A stretch of DNA of 64,000 nt from Gramella sp. AN32 (GTDB taxonomy: Bacteria; Bacteroidota; Bacteroidia; Flavobacteriales; Flavobacteriaceae): positions 306,145 to 370,144 of the forward strand of contig NZ_QEYO01000003.1 of assembly GCF_023718305.1 (NCBI RefSeq), written 5' to 3'. Each line of letters begins with the position of its first letter. The first letter of the stretch is position 1. A program made the translations under genes and the position numbers. Shown one piece after another: positions 32,974 through 42,003 of the stretch. Below the pieces are notes generated by a model. It was given only the letters and a program-made list of their open reading frames with translations. It was not told the origin of the DNA and did not search any database.

Positions 32974-33659
32974 TTAAAACTATATTTAAAAATCCATCCT
33001 AAGATCTTTACGCCTGCAAAGATAGCACCTTTCACGGTTCCTGAAACTTTTGAAATGCCAACGCGGTTTCGATAATGCACCGGCACATCAACATAGCTGA
33101 AATTTTGTCTTAATGCTTTGAGTTGCATTTCAACCGTCCAGCCGTAGGTTTTGTCTTCCATGTTCAATTCCAGCAACTTATCATATTTTATGGCGCGAAA
33201 TGGCCCAAGATCGGTAAATCTGGATTTGAAAAACAAGTTCATTAAAGTCGTTGCGAGCCAGTTGCCGAATCGCTGCGGAAAGGTCATGGAACCGTCTTCC
33301 CTCCATTTTTTTATCCGTGCCCCTACAACAAAATCAATATTTTCTTCGGTTATCGGCTGAATGATCTTATCCATTTCCTGCGGAAAATCACTATAATCCC
33401 CATCAAGAAATACGATAATATCAGGCTTCTGGTTTTGACCGGCGATGTAATCCATTCCTTTCAAACAGGCATAACCGTAACCTTTTCTTACTTCAGATAA
33501 TACGGTGGCTCCAGATTTAGCGGCAACTCTTTCGGTTTTATCGGTAGAACTATTGCTTACTACAATGACCTCATCTACATACCGGGGAATTTCCTCAATT
33601 ACCAAACCGATGGAATCGGCTTCATTAAAAGCAGGAATGATAACTTTGATATGAGGCAT
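32970..33659 (-). CDS. Polyprenyl-phosphate mannosyl/glucosyl transferase-like GT2
   Basis: 229-residue GT-A glycosyltransferase like dolichyl-phosphate mannose synthases. N-terminal IKVIIPAFNEADSIGLVI, donor site VVSNSSTDKT, and DxD-type FLDGDYSDFPQEM are present, then GARIKKWREDGSMTFPQRFGN and a C-terminal amphipathic region GAIFAGVKILGWIFKYS. It lacks the long C-terminal membrane domains of some DPM relatives. It probably makes a polyprenyl-phosphate sugar used by the GT-C enzyme. Its stop overlaps the start of the cellulose-synthase-like gene by 4 bases. Confidence 0.88.
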   Translation of the reverse strand: MPHIKVIIPAFNEADSIGLVIEEIPRYVDEVIVVSNSSTDKTERVAAKSGATVLSEVRKGYGYACLKGMDYIAGQNQKPDIIVFLDGDYSDFPQEMDKIIQPITEENIDFVVGARIKKWREDGSMTFPQRFGNWLATTLMNLFFKSRFTDLGPFRAIKYDKLLELNMEDKTYGWTVEMQLKALRQNFSYVDVPVHYRNRVGISKVSGTVKGAIFAGVKILGWIFKYSFK

Positions 33660-33714
33660 TAAGTGGGTACAATTTTAGGCTTGTTAGTCCGAAAAGAAAG
33701 TAAAATACTTACAA

Positions 33715-35298
33715 TTAGTGGGATTTTTGATTGAGCAGATCCATAAGATCCACATCATTTCCCAGTAAAACTTCTTCAGAATTAATTCTTCCGGAAGGAG
33801 AATCGTTTTCAAGTTTCAGAACTCCGCGGGGGCAAACCGCCGAACAAATCCCGCAGCCCACACAACTGGAACGTACAATATTTTCTCCTTTTTGGGCATA
33901 AGCGCGAACATCGATTCCCATTTCGCAATAGGTAGAACAATTTCCACAGGAGATACACTGCCCGCCATTGGTAGTAATCCTGAATTTAGAAAATAAACGT
34001 TGTTGCATTCCTAAAATCGCGGCCATGGGGCAGCCAAACCTGCACCAGACCCGGTTCCCAAAAATGGGATAAAAGCCCACACCAATTACTCCGGAAAATG
34101 CCGCACCAATAAGAAAACCATACCATTGTCTTAATTGATCCCCACCAAAAAAGAAAATATTGCCATTTCCGCTGAAATAATTTATACCGATGATTGCAAG
34201 AATAACAACCAAATAAGAAACCGCCCCAATTTTTGCATCTTTTGCCAGTTGCTCCCTTTTAAAGATCATGATCAGGGCGAAAAGTAAGGTAAGAAAACCG
34301 GCCATTCCCCATAGAAAAATATCTTTGGTGAGCCAGAAATCTGCTGAGTTCTCACCCAGAAAAGAATATACTACCGCAATAGTCATTACCGTCACAAAAA
34401 CAAGCACACTATGGATCACCCAACGTTCCACTTTCCAAGCAAATAAAGATTTATCTGAAAGATGGCGGTAGGGATCACCAGCAGTTTCAGCAAGGCCCCC
34501 ACAACCGCAAACCCAGGAGCAATACCAGCGCTTTCCATATTTATACGTAAGGAATGGGGTAATTATAAAAATAGAAACGACCCCTAAAATCAGCATAAAA
34601 ACACCCAGATTGCCTGAAGAAAAGAATTCATTTAGGCGGTAACCTGCGAAAAGATCATAATTAAGAGGCCAGATATTTTTAAAATCATAATAGGGTTCAT
34701 TAAGACGAACCAAGATCTCGGGGATAATAAATGCGAAACCGAGTTGAAAAAACATGACGGAGCAGGTTCGAATAATTTCATATCGATTGTGCCTATACTT
34801 CAGAATAAATTTATATCCAAAAATAAGAATTGCCAGGGTGTACAAGGTCCCATAGACAAACCACTGACTTGCCGCCCCCCCATTTAAGATTTGACTTAAC
34901 GGATCGAAAAGGGAGATGACTCCTGTATTGTCACCTTCTGCATTTAGCCCCAGATACTGTGGAAACCAGTAAATGATTATATAGAAAAGAGTTAATCCAA
35001 TCCCGGTTATCCAGGCCAGGACTCCACGAGCGGTCATGGATTTAAACCAAACTCCGTCATTTTTAATACCTTCATGTTTCCCCAGGTAGGCTTCATTAGC
35101 AAACCAGATGGTTCCTACAGCCATCATGCCCAGGGCCAGACTTAGAAAAAGGGTTTTACTGGGAAAATTTATATTGGTCAATGCAAGAATTAGAATAATA
35201 AAACCCAGCATGCCTATAGTGACCGCAATTTTTTGTTTTACTGAAATAGAAGCCGGTGCATCACCGGTAAGCGCCATATTATGTTCAATTCTACTCAT
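33715..35298 (-). CDS. Membrane 4Fe-4S protein, NosR/NapH-like
   Basis: 527 residues with about ten membrane helices and a C-terminal cytoplasmic pair of ferredoxin clusters: CISCGNCSTYC (about 449-459) and CVGCGICSAVCP (about 479-490). Membrane-face cysteine motifs CSWVCGCGG and VWCRFGCPMAA are the signatures of NosR/NapH-type electron-transfer proteins that move electrons from quinol to periplasmic or cytoplasmic acceptors. It lacks the FMN domain of full-length NosR. It is 3 bases downstream of an FAD oxidoreductase gene, so the two probably form a quinol/NAD(P)H-coupled redox module; the partner substrate is unknown. Confidence 0.87.
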   Translation of the reverse strand: MSRIEHNMALTGDAPASISVKQKIAVTIGMLGFIILILALTNINFPSKTLFLSLALGMMAVGTIWFANEAYLGKHEGIKNDGVWFKSMTARGVLAWITGIGLTLFYIIIYWFPQYLGLNAEGDNTGVISLFDPLSQILNGGAASQWFVYGTLYTLAILIFGYKFILKYRHNRYEIIRTCSVMFFQLGFAFIIPEILVRLNEPYYDFKNIWPLNYDLFAGYRLNEFFSSGNLGVFMLILGVVSIFIITPFLTYKYGKRWYCSWVCGCGGLAETAGDPYRHLSDKSLFAWKVERWVIHSVLVFVTVMTIAVVYSFLGENSADFWLTKDIFLWGMAGFLTLLFALIMIFKREQLAKDAKIGAVSYLVVILAIIGINYFSGNGNIFFFGGDQLRQWYGFLIGAAFSGVIGVGFYPIFGNRVWCRFGCPMAAILGMQQRLFSKFRITTNGGQCISCGNCSTYCEMGIDVRAYAQKGENIVRSSCVGCGICSAVCPRGVLKLENDSPSGRINSEEVLLGNDVDLMDLLNQKSH

Positions 35299-35301
35299 AT
35301 C

Positions 35302-36588
35302 TTAAGCTTCCTGCATGTTATTTTTAAAACTTCTGAAAATTTCCTTTTCGTGATGATCATAAAATTCGGGATCAAAATTGGCTTTTTTAAGATTGGTTAA
35401 AACATAGTCTATCTTCTTATTTTCGGTTAACCAAAGATCAAAAACATCGTGCCGCATTCGTATTCCGAAGGTATTAATGCCTAAGAATGTCTTGTTTTCA
35501 GTATTGAAAGCGATGGTAATTCCCTTCAAACCTGATTCATGTTGCCAGTGAAAATGTTGCTCGTTTTTTTTCGGCGTCGCCCAAACCCACCCATAGGTTT
35601 GATATTCAATATCAAAAAATTTAGCCGAGTTAAACCAGTTGCCGGGATTATACCTCATTTTATTTCCGGTAAGCGTTGCAGCAATAGTTTCACCCATCAT
35701 CCTTCCGGTATACCAAACTGCTTCCACCGGTTTTCGCTGACCAATGAGCTCCCGCTGCTGGGCACAATCTCCTATGGCAAAAACATCCGGAATATTCGTC
35801 TGCAAATATTGATCCACCAGAATGCCTTTGTCGATTTCTAGTTGAGAATCTTTCAGAAAATCAACATTCGGGCGCACACCGGCACAAAGTCCAACTAACT
35901 GGCAATCGATCGTTTCACCAGATTTGATCATCATTGCTTTTACCCTGCCATTCTCATCCGGAATTATTTTTTCAAGTTCAGTATTATGCCGAAGGTCTAC
36001 CCCGTGAGATTTGATGTGGTTTGAGATCATCTCTGCATCCTGAATTGGTAGCACGTTATGCCAGAAAGCTTTTTCCCGAATCAGAAAAGTAACGTCTATA
36101 TTTCGGGTTCTTAGCATTTCTGCTAACTCTACGCCAATGAGTCCGCCACCAATAATCACCGCTTTTCTTGTATGCAGAGTATTTTCTTCGAGTTCAATGA
36201 GATCCTGCATAGAGACTAAACCCTGCACACCCTCTAAATCTTCACCTTCCCAGCCGAATTTATTATAGATGGAACCTGTGGCCACAATTAGTTTATCATA
36301 TTCTAAAGGTCCTCCCGAAGAAAAGCGAAGTTTTTTCTTAGCAAAATCTATCTTTTCAACCCAGGCTTTTTTAAGCTCGATCCTGTTTTTTTCCCAAAAC
36401 CAGTCTTCGTAAGGTTTTAAATGATCCCATTTCATGTGGCCCATATAAACATACATAAGCGCAGTACGCGAAAAAAAATGATCAGACTCACCAGAAATAA
36501 CCGTTATTTTATGATTAGAACGTTTTCGAATATGCCTGGCCGCAGTAATTCCTGAAATTCCATTTCCAATGATAACAATATGCTCCAT
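35302..36588 (-). CDS. FAD-dependent pyridine-nucleotide-disulfide family oxidoreductase
   Basis: 428 residues with the two-dinucleotide fold: FAD motif IVIIGNGISGITAARHIRKR at 4-23, KLIVATGSIYNKFGWEG, NAD(P) motif AVIIGGGLIGVELAEML near 138-155, and IPDVFAIGDCAQQR near 267-280. There is no CxxxxC redox disulfide, so it resembles NADH-dependent nitrite-reductase-subunit or ferredoxin-reductase-like flavoproteins. The C-terminal region (from about 330) differs from simple reductases and includes an HFHWQHESGLKGITIAFN segment. The 3-base gap to the 4Fe-4S membrane protein makes a functional pair likely. Confidence 0.88.
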   Translation of the reverse strand: MEHIVIIGNGISGITAARHIRKRSNHKITVISGESDHFFSRTALMYVYMGHMKWDHLKPYEDWFWEKNRIELKKAWVEKIDFAKKKLRFSSGGPLEYDKLIVATGSIYNKFGWEGEDLEGVQGLVSMQDLIELEENTLHTRKAVIIGGGLIGVELAEMLRTRNIDVTFLIREKAFWHNVLPIQDAEMISNHIKSHGVDLRHNTELEKIIPDENGRVKAMMIKSGETIDCQLVGLCAGVRPNVDFLKDSQLEIDKGILVDQYLQTNIPDVFAIGDCAQQRELIGQRKPVEAVWYTGRMMGETIAATLTGNKMRYNPGNWFNSAKFFDIEYQTYGWVWATPKKNEQHFHWQHESGLKGITIAFNTENKTFLGINTFGIRMRHDVFDLWLTENKKIDYVLTNLKKANFDPEFYDHHEKEIFRSFKNNMQEA

Positions 36589-36699
36589 TAATTTTTCATA
36601 ATTTGGCAGATGCCTGAATTTTCAAATAATTCAGAGCATAGTAAAGTAAACAGAAATAAAGTAGAAACACAAGATTAGTAGCAATAAAGGCTTCGGTAT

Positions 36700-37737
36700 A
36701 TGAAGAATTGTCATTTAAGGAAATATTTTCAGAAAATAATGTTCACCCTGCTTTGCGTTTCCCTGGCAAGTTGCCAGGCAGAGGCTCCTTTAAATACTTA
36801 CAAAATAAACGGTTTAAGCCTGGAAGCTTCACGGGATAGTTTATTACCCATACATATAAACCGGATTAAAGCTGTAAATGCCAACGCGGTTTCCCTAATG
36901 CCATTTGCTTTTTTAAGGAGCACCAATGAACCGGAACTTATTTTTAATGCAGATCGCCAGTGGTTTGGAGAACGAAAAGAAGGGATTGAACATGCTATTT
37001 CCCTGCTTCATCAAAAAAATATTTCTGTTATGATGAAACCGCAGATATGGATTCGTGGCCAATTTACGGGAGATCTGAGTTTTAAGAGTAAAGGAGAATG
37101 GAAAGAATTTGAAACATCCTACCGGGAATTCATTCTTCTATTTACCAGAATCGCTGCGGAAAATGATGTGGAAATAATGTGTATGGGCACAGAACTTTTC
37201 AATTTTGTGAAGTCGCGTCCAGAGTTTTGGAAAAAGCTTATTTCTGAAGTTAGAAAAGAATTTAAAGGAAAACTGGTCTATGCTGAAAACTGGGATAAAG
37301 TAGATCTGGTAAGTATCTGGAAAGATCTTGATTATATTGGGGTTGATGCTTATTTCCCTATAAATATGGAAGCAGCCCCTGATGTAGAAAAAATTAAAAA
37401 AGGCTGGCAGATCCATAAAAATATGCTGGCAAATCTTTCCAAAGACTTCAATAAACCCGTCCTATTTACGGAATATGGTTATCGCAGTGTGGATTATGCC
37501 TTAAAAGAGCCTTGGGATTCAGGCAGGGAAAATTATATCACCAATTATGGCCTGCAAGCCCGGGCACTATCGGTGCTATATGAAGAAATTTGGCCTGAAC
37601 CCTGGTTTGCCGGAGGTTATTTGTGGAAATGGCATCAGGATGAATCGGCTGGTGGATTGGAAAATGATCGCTTTACCCCACAAAATAAACCTGCAGAGAA
37701 TGTAGTGAAAGAATATTACCGAAAATTTAGGAATTAA
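36700..37737 (+). CDS. GH113-like glycoside hydrolase lipoprotein
   Basis: 345-residue lipoprotein with lipobox LASC (Cys25 from this start). The mature part is a TIM barrel like GH113 beta-mannanases: NGLSLEASRD, NAVSLMPFAFLRS, VMMKPQIWIRG, the acid-base Glu165 in GTELFNF and the nucleophile Glu258 in FTEYGYRSVD, followed by FAGGYLWKWHQDESAGG. It should cut a beta-mannan or similar glycan outside the cytoplasm. Its start could be Met14, giving a shorter signal. The 3' end overlaps the stop of the converging arsenosugar glycosyltransferase gene by 11 bases. No PUL genes flank it. Confidence 0.85.
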   Translation: MKNCHLRKYFQKIMFTLLCVSLASCQAEAPLNTYKINGLSLEASRDSLLPIHINRIKAVNANAVSLMPFAFLRSTNEPELIFNADRQWFGERKEGIEHAISLLHQKNISVMMKPQIWIRGQFTGDLSFKSKGEWKEFETSYREFILLFTRIAAENDVEIMCMGTELFNFVKSRPEFWKKLISEVRKEFKGKLVYAENWDKVDLVSIWKDLDYIGVDAYFPINMEAAPDVEKIKKGWQIHKNMLANLSKDFNKPVLFTEYGYRSVDYALKEPWDSGRENYITNYGLQARALSVLYEEIWPEPWFAGGYLWKWHQDESAGGLENDRFTPQNKPAENVVKEYYRKFRN

Positions 37738-38413
37738 GACGTTTGTAGTAGTGACTGTAGAGTTCCTCGGCCGATGCTCCCCTTCTTCTTTTCCAGTAAA
37801 TTTCAATAAAGAGCCATTGTGTATTCCAAACTCCAAGTTTTTCGTAGAGTCTGGCGGAAGTTGTGATCCAGCTTCTTATGATGGTAAATTGTTTCTTTTT
37901 ATAAAGTCTTCTAATGATCTCGTTATCCTCATATACTTTATAATTTTCGTTAAACCCGCCTATCTCAAAAAACAATTCTTTCTCTACGAATAGTGATTGA
38001 TCGCCTCCGCGACAGGTAATATGATTCACTTTGGTAAATTGTCCCATCAAATTGAGCCACCAGTGATCTTTATCAAATCGCATTTTAAAACATCCCGCTT
38101 TTTTGCTTTTTTTGACTGAAGCAAGGATGAGCGAATCAAAATGTTCCGGAGGAAAACTATCTGCATGAAGAAAATAAAAAACCTCCCCCTTCGCATGTTG
38201 AGCGCCCATATTCATTTGTACCGCGCGGCCCTTTTCCGAAGATATATAAGTTAATCTTGAATCAAATTTAACATGCATTGCGGTTCCGTCGGTACTGCCA
38301 CCATCAACAATTAGAATCTCCTGAATTTTACCATCTGAAGCTTCTTGAAGATGATCTATTAATACCGGCAGATGCTTTTCCTCATTATAAACCGGGATAA
38401 TAATACTGATCAT
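37727..38413 (-). CDS. Arsenosugar-type glycosyltransferase, TIGR04283 family
   Basis: 228 residues of the TIGR04283 family of GT2 enzymes. Seen: ISIIIPVYNEEKHLPVLIDH (3-22), IVDGGSTDGTAM (35-46), the DxD-like FYFLHADSFPPEHF, GGDQSLFVEKELFFEIGGF and a closing acidic ED site. The family is found beside arsenosugar genes ArsM and ArsS and is thought to add a sugar or glycerol-like group in arsenosugar assembly. It is the last of the minus-strand arsenosugar operon, 6 bases after DUF547. Confidence 0.87.
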   Translation of the reverse strand: MISIIIPVYNEEKHLPVLIDHLQEASDGKIQEILIVDGGSTDGTAMHVKFDSRLTYISSEKGRAVQMNMGAQHAKGEVFYFLHADSFPPEHFDSLILASVKKSKKAGCFKMRFDKDHWWLNLMGQFTKVNHITCRGGDQSLFVEKELFFEIGGFNENYKVYEDNEIIRRLYKKKQFTIIRSWITTSARLYEKLGVWNTQWLFIEIYWKRRRGASAEELYSHYYKRLNS

Positions 38414-38419
38414 TCAGAA

Positions 38420-39220
38420 CTATTTTGCTTCGTTTAAATTCCAGTCATAATCTTTATAAGAAAGCGTCACGCCTGAATTTATTTTGGTTGTACTGTATTT
38501 ATTGATGTAATCTACTACCGTTCCGTTTTGCTGAAAATCCTTCTTATACCAGTCGAAAATGGAAGAAACCTTTGGAGAGGTTTTGGAAATTTCATTTTTA
38601 TCAGAATTAATGAACTCTTTGGTCACCTTATCTAACTGCTCATTAATTTTTCCCGCGGTATAGGCTTCATTCAGCAGTTTTGGACAGGATATGGACGCAC
38701 AGTTAATAGCAAAATGTATTCTTGGTTCGTTCATTTTACGCAGGATACTATTTTCAATTCCGCCTAAAGAAATAGTTGTTTTACCAATCTTCACAAAACC
38801 ATCAGTCCAGGCCCCATCGATATCCTTAATGCTCTTTACAGGATAATTCCGAAGGATCAAATCTACTGTATGTGCGTTATATAAATTGATGTAATAGGCC
38901 AGTTGCTCCTGTACAGACCAGTCGTTGGAAGGCTCCATGGAAGAAAGCATTTTTAAATACTCATCCAGTTTAGCCCGGTCTTTTTGAAAACCTTTATAAT
39001 CTACCATTCCATTTGCTGAAACATGCTTTTTAAGCAAAGCATCCCAGGTAGAATGATCTACGTTCACGGCTGAATTTGCCGTTGTTGAAGTAAGATCTTC
39101 CGGTGCTTCTGAAGTTGGCAGACCTTTACTGCTTAATCCCGCGCTGGAAATAAGATTGCAGGAAGCGAACATACAGGCTCCTGATATTAAAATCGAAAAA
39201 CTTAAAATAAACTTTTTCAT
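38420..39220 (-). CDS. DUF547 lipoprotein of the arsenosugar locus
   Basis: 266-residue lipoprotein with lipobox FASC (Cys21). After a Ser/Thr-rich linker the DUF547 domain runs from about 60 to 250: WDALLKKHVSANGMVDYKGF, EQLAYYINLYNAHTVDLILR, AWTDGFVKIGKTTISLGGIENSIL and the HFAINCASISCPKLLNEAYTA block with two Cys. DUF547 is a transglutaminase/papain-like fold of unknown function, widespread in Bacteroidota and plants. Here it is between ArsM and the TIGR04283 transferase, in an operon that recurs in related genomes. An extracytoplasmic step in handling or modifying arsenosugars is possible. Confidence 0.86.
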   Translation of the reverse strand: MKKFILSFSILISGACMFASCNLISSAGLSSKGLPTSEAPEDLTSTTANSAVNVDHSTWDALLKKHVSANGMVDYKGFQKDRAKLDEYLKMLSSMEPSNDWSVQEQLAYYINLYNAHTVDLILRNYPVKSIKDIDGAWTDGFVKIGKTTISLGGIENSILRKMNEPRIHFAINCASISCPKLLNEAYTAGKINEQLDKVTKEFINSDKNEISKTSPKVSSIFDWYKKDFQQNGTVVDYINKYSTTKINSGVTLSYKDYDWNLNEAK

Positions 39221-39291
39221 ATGTAGATATTTATTGTTTTTAATGGTCTCCCGATATTCTTATCGGGTTATTATGCTCATTTCATATTTAT

Positions 39292-40260
39292 TTAACAACA
39301 GCCTCCGCCATCATAGTGATAGGTAGATTCGCTGATGAAAATATCATCCCGGCCTATTGAAGCCAGCGCTCCGGCAGTTTTATCGCAAATAGCCAACGGC
39401 TGATTCTTCATCAAAATATGGCCTTTTTTATCATCAAAGTAATCTTCCTGTCCGTAATAGATGGCAGCTTTTCCTGTGAAAATACAAGGACCATCTGGGG
39501 GCATTGGATCTTTGATCGCGGCCACTTCAATAGACTCAATATATACGAGTTTATCGGTGGGATAGTTTTTTGGGTCAAGGATTCGGTATGGTTTTCTAGC
39601 CCGAATTTCAATGGTTCCAAAACCTACGTCGGTCAACGCTTTTACATAATCTGCAATAGAAAGACTTCCGCTAAGACATAAAGCGCGCAACCTTTCATCG
39701 TTGCGCAATTCCTCATTCATTTCCTGCTCACAGGTGGGATCGCTCATCACCAGTTTGCCGTGCGGTTTTAAAACACGGTACATTTCCTGCAAAGCTTTAG
39801 TGAGCTCTTCAGTTTTGAAAATATTAAAAAGGCAATTTTGGGCCGCAACGTCTATAGAATTGTTTTCCACGGGAAGATCTGTGGCATCACCTTTTTTAAG
39901 ATCCACAAATTCAGATTTGAACCATGGGTTCATTTCTTCAGCTTGCACAAAATTTTTCCGGGATGCTTCCAGCATTTCATCTACCACGTCTATTCCCACG
40001 ACGCCAGATTTTTGTCTGGAGAAGTAAGCGAACTGTAGGAGTTCCATTCCACCGCCAACACCTACATACAAAATTCTAGGATTATTGGTGAGATCCCGGG
40101 CATGCACCGTAGAACCACAACCGTAGTTCATTTCCTGCATGATCTTCGGTATTTTTAATCCGGGTAATTCCCAAATTGGATTAGTGGTGCAGCATAGCCC
40201 AACATCTGGAGTTAATGCTGCTTCACGGTATACGTCTTTGGTGGTTTCTAAATAGCCCAT
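39292..40260 (-). CDS. arsM: Arsenosugar-type arsenite methyltransferase ArsM
   Basis: 322-residue SAM-dependent methyltransferase. The arsenic-binding cysteines are visible: GLCCTT (C23, C24) and MNYGCGSTV (C48). The SAM motif is LYVGVGGGMELLQFAYF, with the acidic GIDVVDEML, followed by NCLFNIF and VMSDPTCEQEMNEEL. The protein ends in GGGCC. It adds methyl groups to As(III), and in this operon it should give dimethylarsenite for ArsS. It leads the ArsM - DUF547 - TIGR04283 gene run; the PNP gene upstream is separated by a 319-base gap with repeats. Confidence 0.9.
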   Translation of the reverse strand: MGYLETTKDVYREAALTPDVGLCCTTNPIWELPGLKIPKIMQEMNYGCGSTVHARDLTNNPRILYVGVGGGMELLQFAYFSRQKSGVVGIDVVDEMLEASRKNFVQAEEMNPWFKSEFVDLKKGDATDLPVENNSIDVAAQNCLFNIFKTEELTKALQEMYRVLKPHGKLVMSDPTCEQEMNEELRNDERLRALCLSGSLSIADYVKALTDVGFGTIEIRARKPYRILDPKNYPTDKLVYIESIEVAAIKDPMPPDGPCIFTGKAAIYYGQEDYFDDKKGHILMKNQPLAICDKTAGALASIGRDDIFISESTYHYDGGGCC

Positions 40261-40579
40261 TTTTTTGAATGTATATTGTATATTTTATAATGTATAATTG
40301 TTACTAGTTTCACCGTACACCGTTATATGTTTTTTGCTTTTGAATTTTTTTTTCAACAAACCAGTATCAGTCTTTGCGAGCATAGACATTTATGCGGAAA
40401 CCGCTTCGCCAAGCCTGCCTGCGGCAGGTAGGCTCAGCGGGACAGGCGTTTAGCAATCAAATTTGGTTCTCTGTTCACCGTTTAGAATTAGTTTCTCGAT
40501 TAATGGTAGATTTCAAATTATTTTATTTCAAATTCTCACATGGGTACATTGGTACATTTTTACTTTCCAACATTCCAAC
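40261..40579. other. 319-base intergenic spacer with repeat fragment
   Basis: The spacer lies between PNP and arsM. Its first 60 bases before arsM are very AT-rich with repeated TATA and GTATA steps and may contain the arsM promoter, though no clear consensus pair was found. Bases 40401-40448 hold a GC-rich dispersed repeat (AAGCCTGCCTGCGGCAGGTAG and on) related to the insert at 30481. The part near 40545-40575 is low-complexity (ACATTGGTACATTTTTAC). I see no gene or RNA here. Confidence 0.7.
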
Positions 40580-41389
40580 TTAATACTTCAGAACAGCTTT
40601 AATTAATTTAATCATATCAGGTTCGGCTTTGGCCGCATTTGCGAGAATATCCTCGATATTTACTTTTTCCAGATTATCAGGATCTCCCTGATCTGTAATT
40701 ACTGAAATTGCCGAAACCGGAATATTTAAGTGGTTTGCCACAATGATTTCCGGCACTGTGCTCATTCCCACAGCATCAGCTCCTATAATTTTTAAATATC
40801 TATATTCTGCCCGCGTCTCCAATTGCGGACCCAGAACTGAAGCATACACCCCTTTATGTAAGGTGATGTTATTCTTTTTAGCGGCATCTTCCAGGATGCT
40901 GTTCATTTCAGGATCATAAGGTTCGCTCATATCCACAAAACGTTCCCCAAGTTTATCCACGCCATGAAAGGCCAGTGGTGAACCTCCCTGAAGGTTGATG
41001 TGATCTTCGATGAGCATTAATTCCCCTTTCTGAAAATTGAGATTGATCGCTCCGGAAGCATTTGAAACTAAAAGTTTTTTTATCCCTAACCTTTTCATCA
41101 CTCTAACCGGAAAAGTCACATCCTGAAGACTATAACCTTCATACACGTGAAAACGTCCCTGCATGACCACCACTTTTTTTCCTTCAAGAGTTCCATAGAT
41201 TAGTTTTCCTTTATGAAATTCTACGGTTGCTGTTGGGAAATAGGGGATATGATTGTAACTGGCTTCTTTTTCAATTTCAATTTCATCAATTAGTTTACCT
41301 AAACCGGTCCCTAAAATGATCCCTACTTCGGGTTCTCCAAAGCCTTTAGATTTTAAATAGTCTACCGATTCTTGTATGCGATCCATCAT
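40580..41389 (-). CDS. Purine-nucleoside phosphorylase in the arsenosugar operon
   Basis: 269 residues of the trimeric (PNP/MTAP) family: IILGTGLG near 24-31, LLVSNASGAINLNF, GPQLETRAEYRYL with the base-binding Glu191, VGMSTVPE, and SVITDQGDPDN. In human PNP the residues Glu201 and Asn243 set 6-oxopurine specificity; the equivalents here are Glu191 and Asp233, at the same spacing of 42. Asp at this position is linked to acceptance of adenine nucleosides. In arsenosugar synthesis it could remove adenine from the 5'-deoxyadenosyl-arsenical product of ArsS, an inference. The start overlaps the TIGR04282 gene's stop by 4 bases. Confidence 0.88.
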   Translation of the reverse strand: MMDRIQESVDYLKSKGFGEPEVGIILGTGLGKLIDEIEIEKEASYNHIPYFPTATVEFHKGKLIYGTLEGKKVVVMQGRFHVYEGYSLQDVTFPVRVMKRLGIKKLLVSNASGAINLNFQKGELMLIEDHINLQGGSPLAFHGVDKLGERFVDMSEPYDPEMNSILEDAAKKNNITLHKGVYASVLGPQLETRAEYRYLKIIGADAVGMSTVPEIIVANHLNIPVSAISVITDQGDPDNLEKVNIEDILANAAKAEPDMIKLIKAVLKY

Positions 41390-42003
41390 GAATTTATAAA
41401 TTTTTGAAATGCGGGATGATCTTTAATATCTTCAAATACATCCACATCATTGCGGGTCTCCAGTAATTTTACCTGGTCATTTTTGAGGTTTTTAAGGGTC
41501 TTTTCTAATACACTGGAAGTTCCCCATTCTTTATTTTTAAACACCTTCGAATGTAAGGATTTCATCCCAAATAAGTAATACCCCCCATCCTCGGCGGGAC
41601 CAATTATATAGTCACTATGCTGCAATTCCTCAAAGGCATTTTCAATATCTAAAGTTTCAATATCATACATATCACAGCCTATTATCACAATCTTCTTATA
41701 ACCTGCTTCAAACCCCTTTTCAAAAGCATACTCCATACGCTCGCCAAGATCTCTGCCTACTTGCTGTTTTTTTGAAAATATTGAATTATCCCAAATATCG
41801 CATTCAGCTATTTCATCTGAATAATGTACTTCTTTTGTCGCGTTTACTGCAGTGGTGAAATTTACCGAATGATCCAGTAAAAACTTATAGATCTCCAGTG
41901 CTTTTGCGTCTCCAAGATCTTTGGCCAACCTTGTTTTTACCTTACCCGCAACAGGATTCTTGGTGAAAATTAGCAGTAAATTTTCTTTATGATTATGGTT
42001 CAC
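41386..42003 (-). CDS. Arsenosugar-type glycosyltransferase, TIGR04282 family
   Basis: 205 residues of the TIGR04282 family, GT-A fold, related to nucleotidylyl/glycosyl transferases of the LicC/CofC-like group. Motifs: LLLIFTKNPVAGKVKTRLAK (9-28) with basic donor-loop residues, IVIIGCDMYDI with the metal-binding CDMYD, and GPAEDGGYYLFGM near 138-150. It pairs with TIGR04283 in arsenosugar loci and is presumed to activate or transfer a sugar moiety. It sits with no gap between the rhodanese gene and PNP (stop-start spacing 0 and -4 bases), so they are one operon. Confidence 0.87.
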   Translation of the reverse strand: MNHNHKENLLLIFTKNPVAGKVKTRLAKDLGDAKALEIYKFLLDHSVNFTTAVNATKEVHYSDEIAECDIWDNSIFSKKQQVGRDLGERMEYAFEKGFEAGYKKIVIIGCDMYDIETLDIENAFEELQHSDYIIGPAEDGGYYLFGMKSLHSKVFKNKEWGTSSVLEKTLKNLKNDQVKLLETRNDVDVFEDIKDHPAFQKFINS

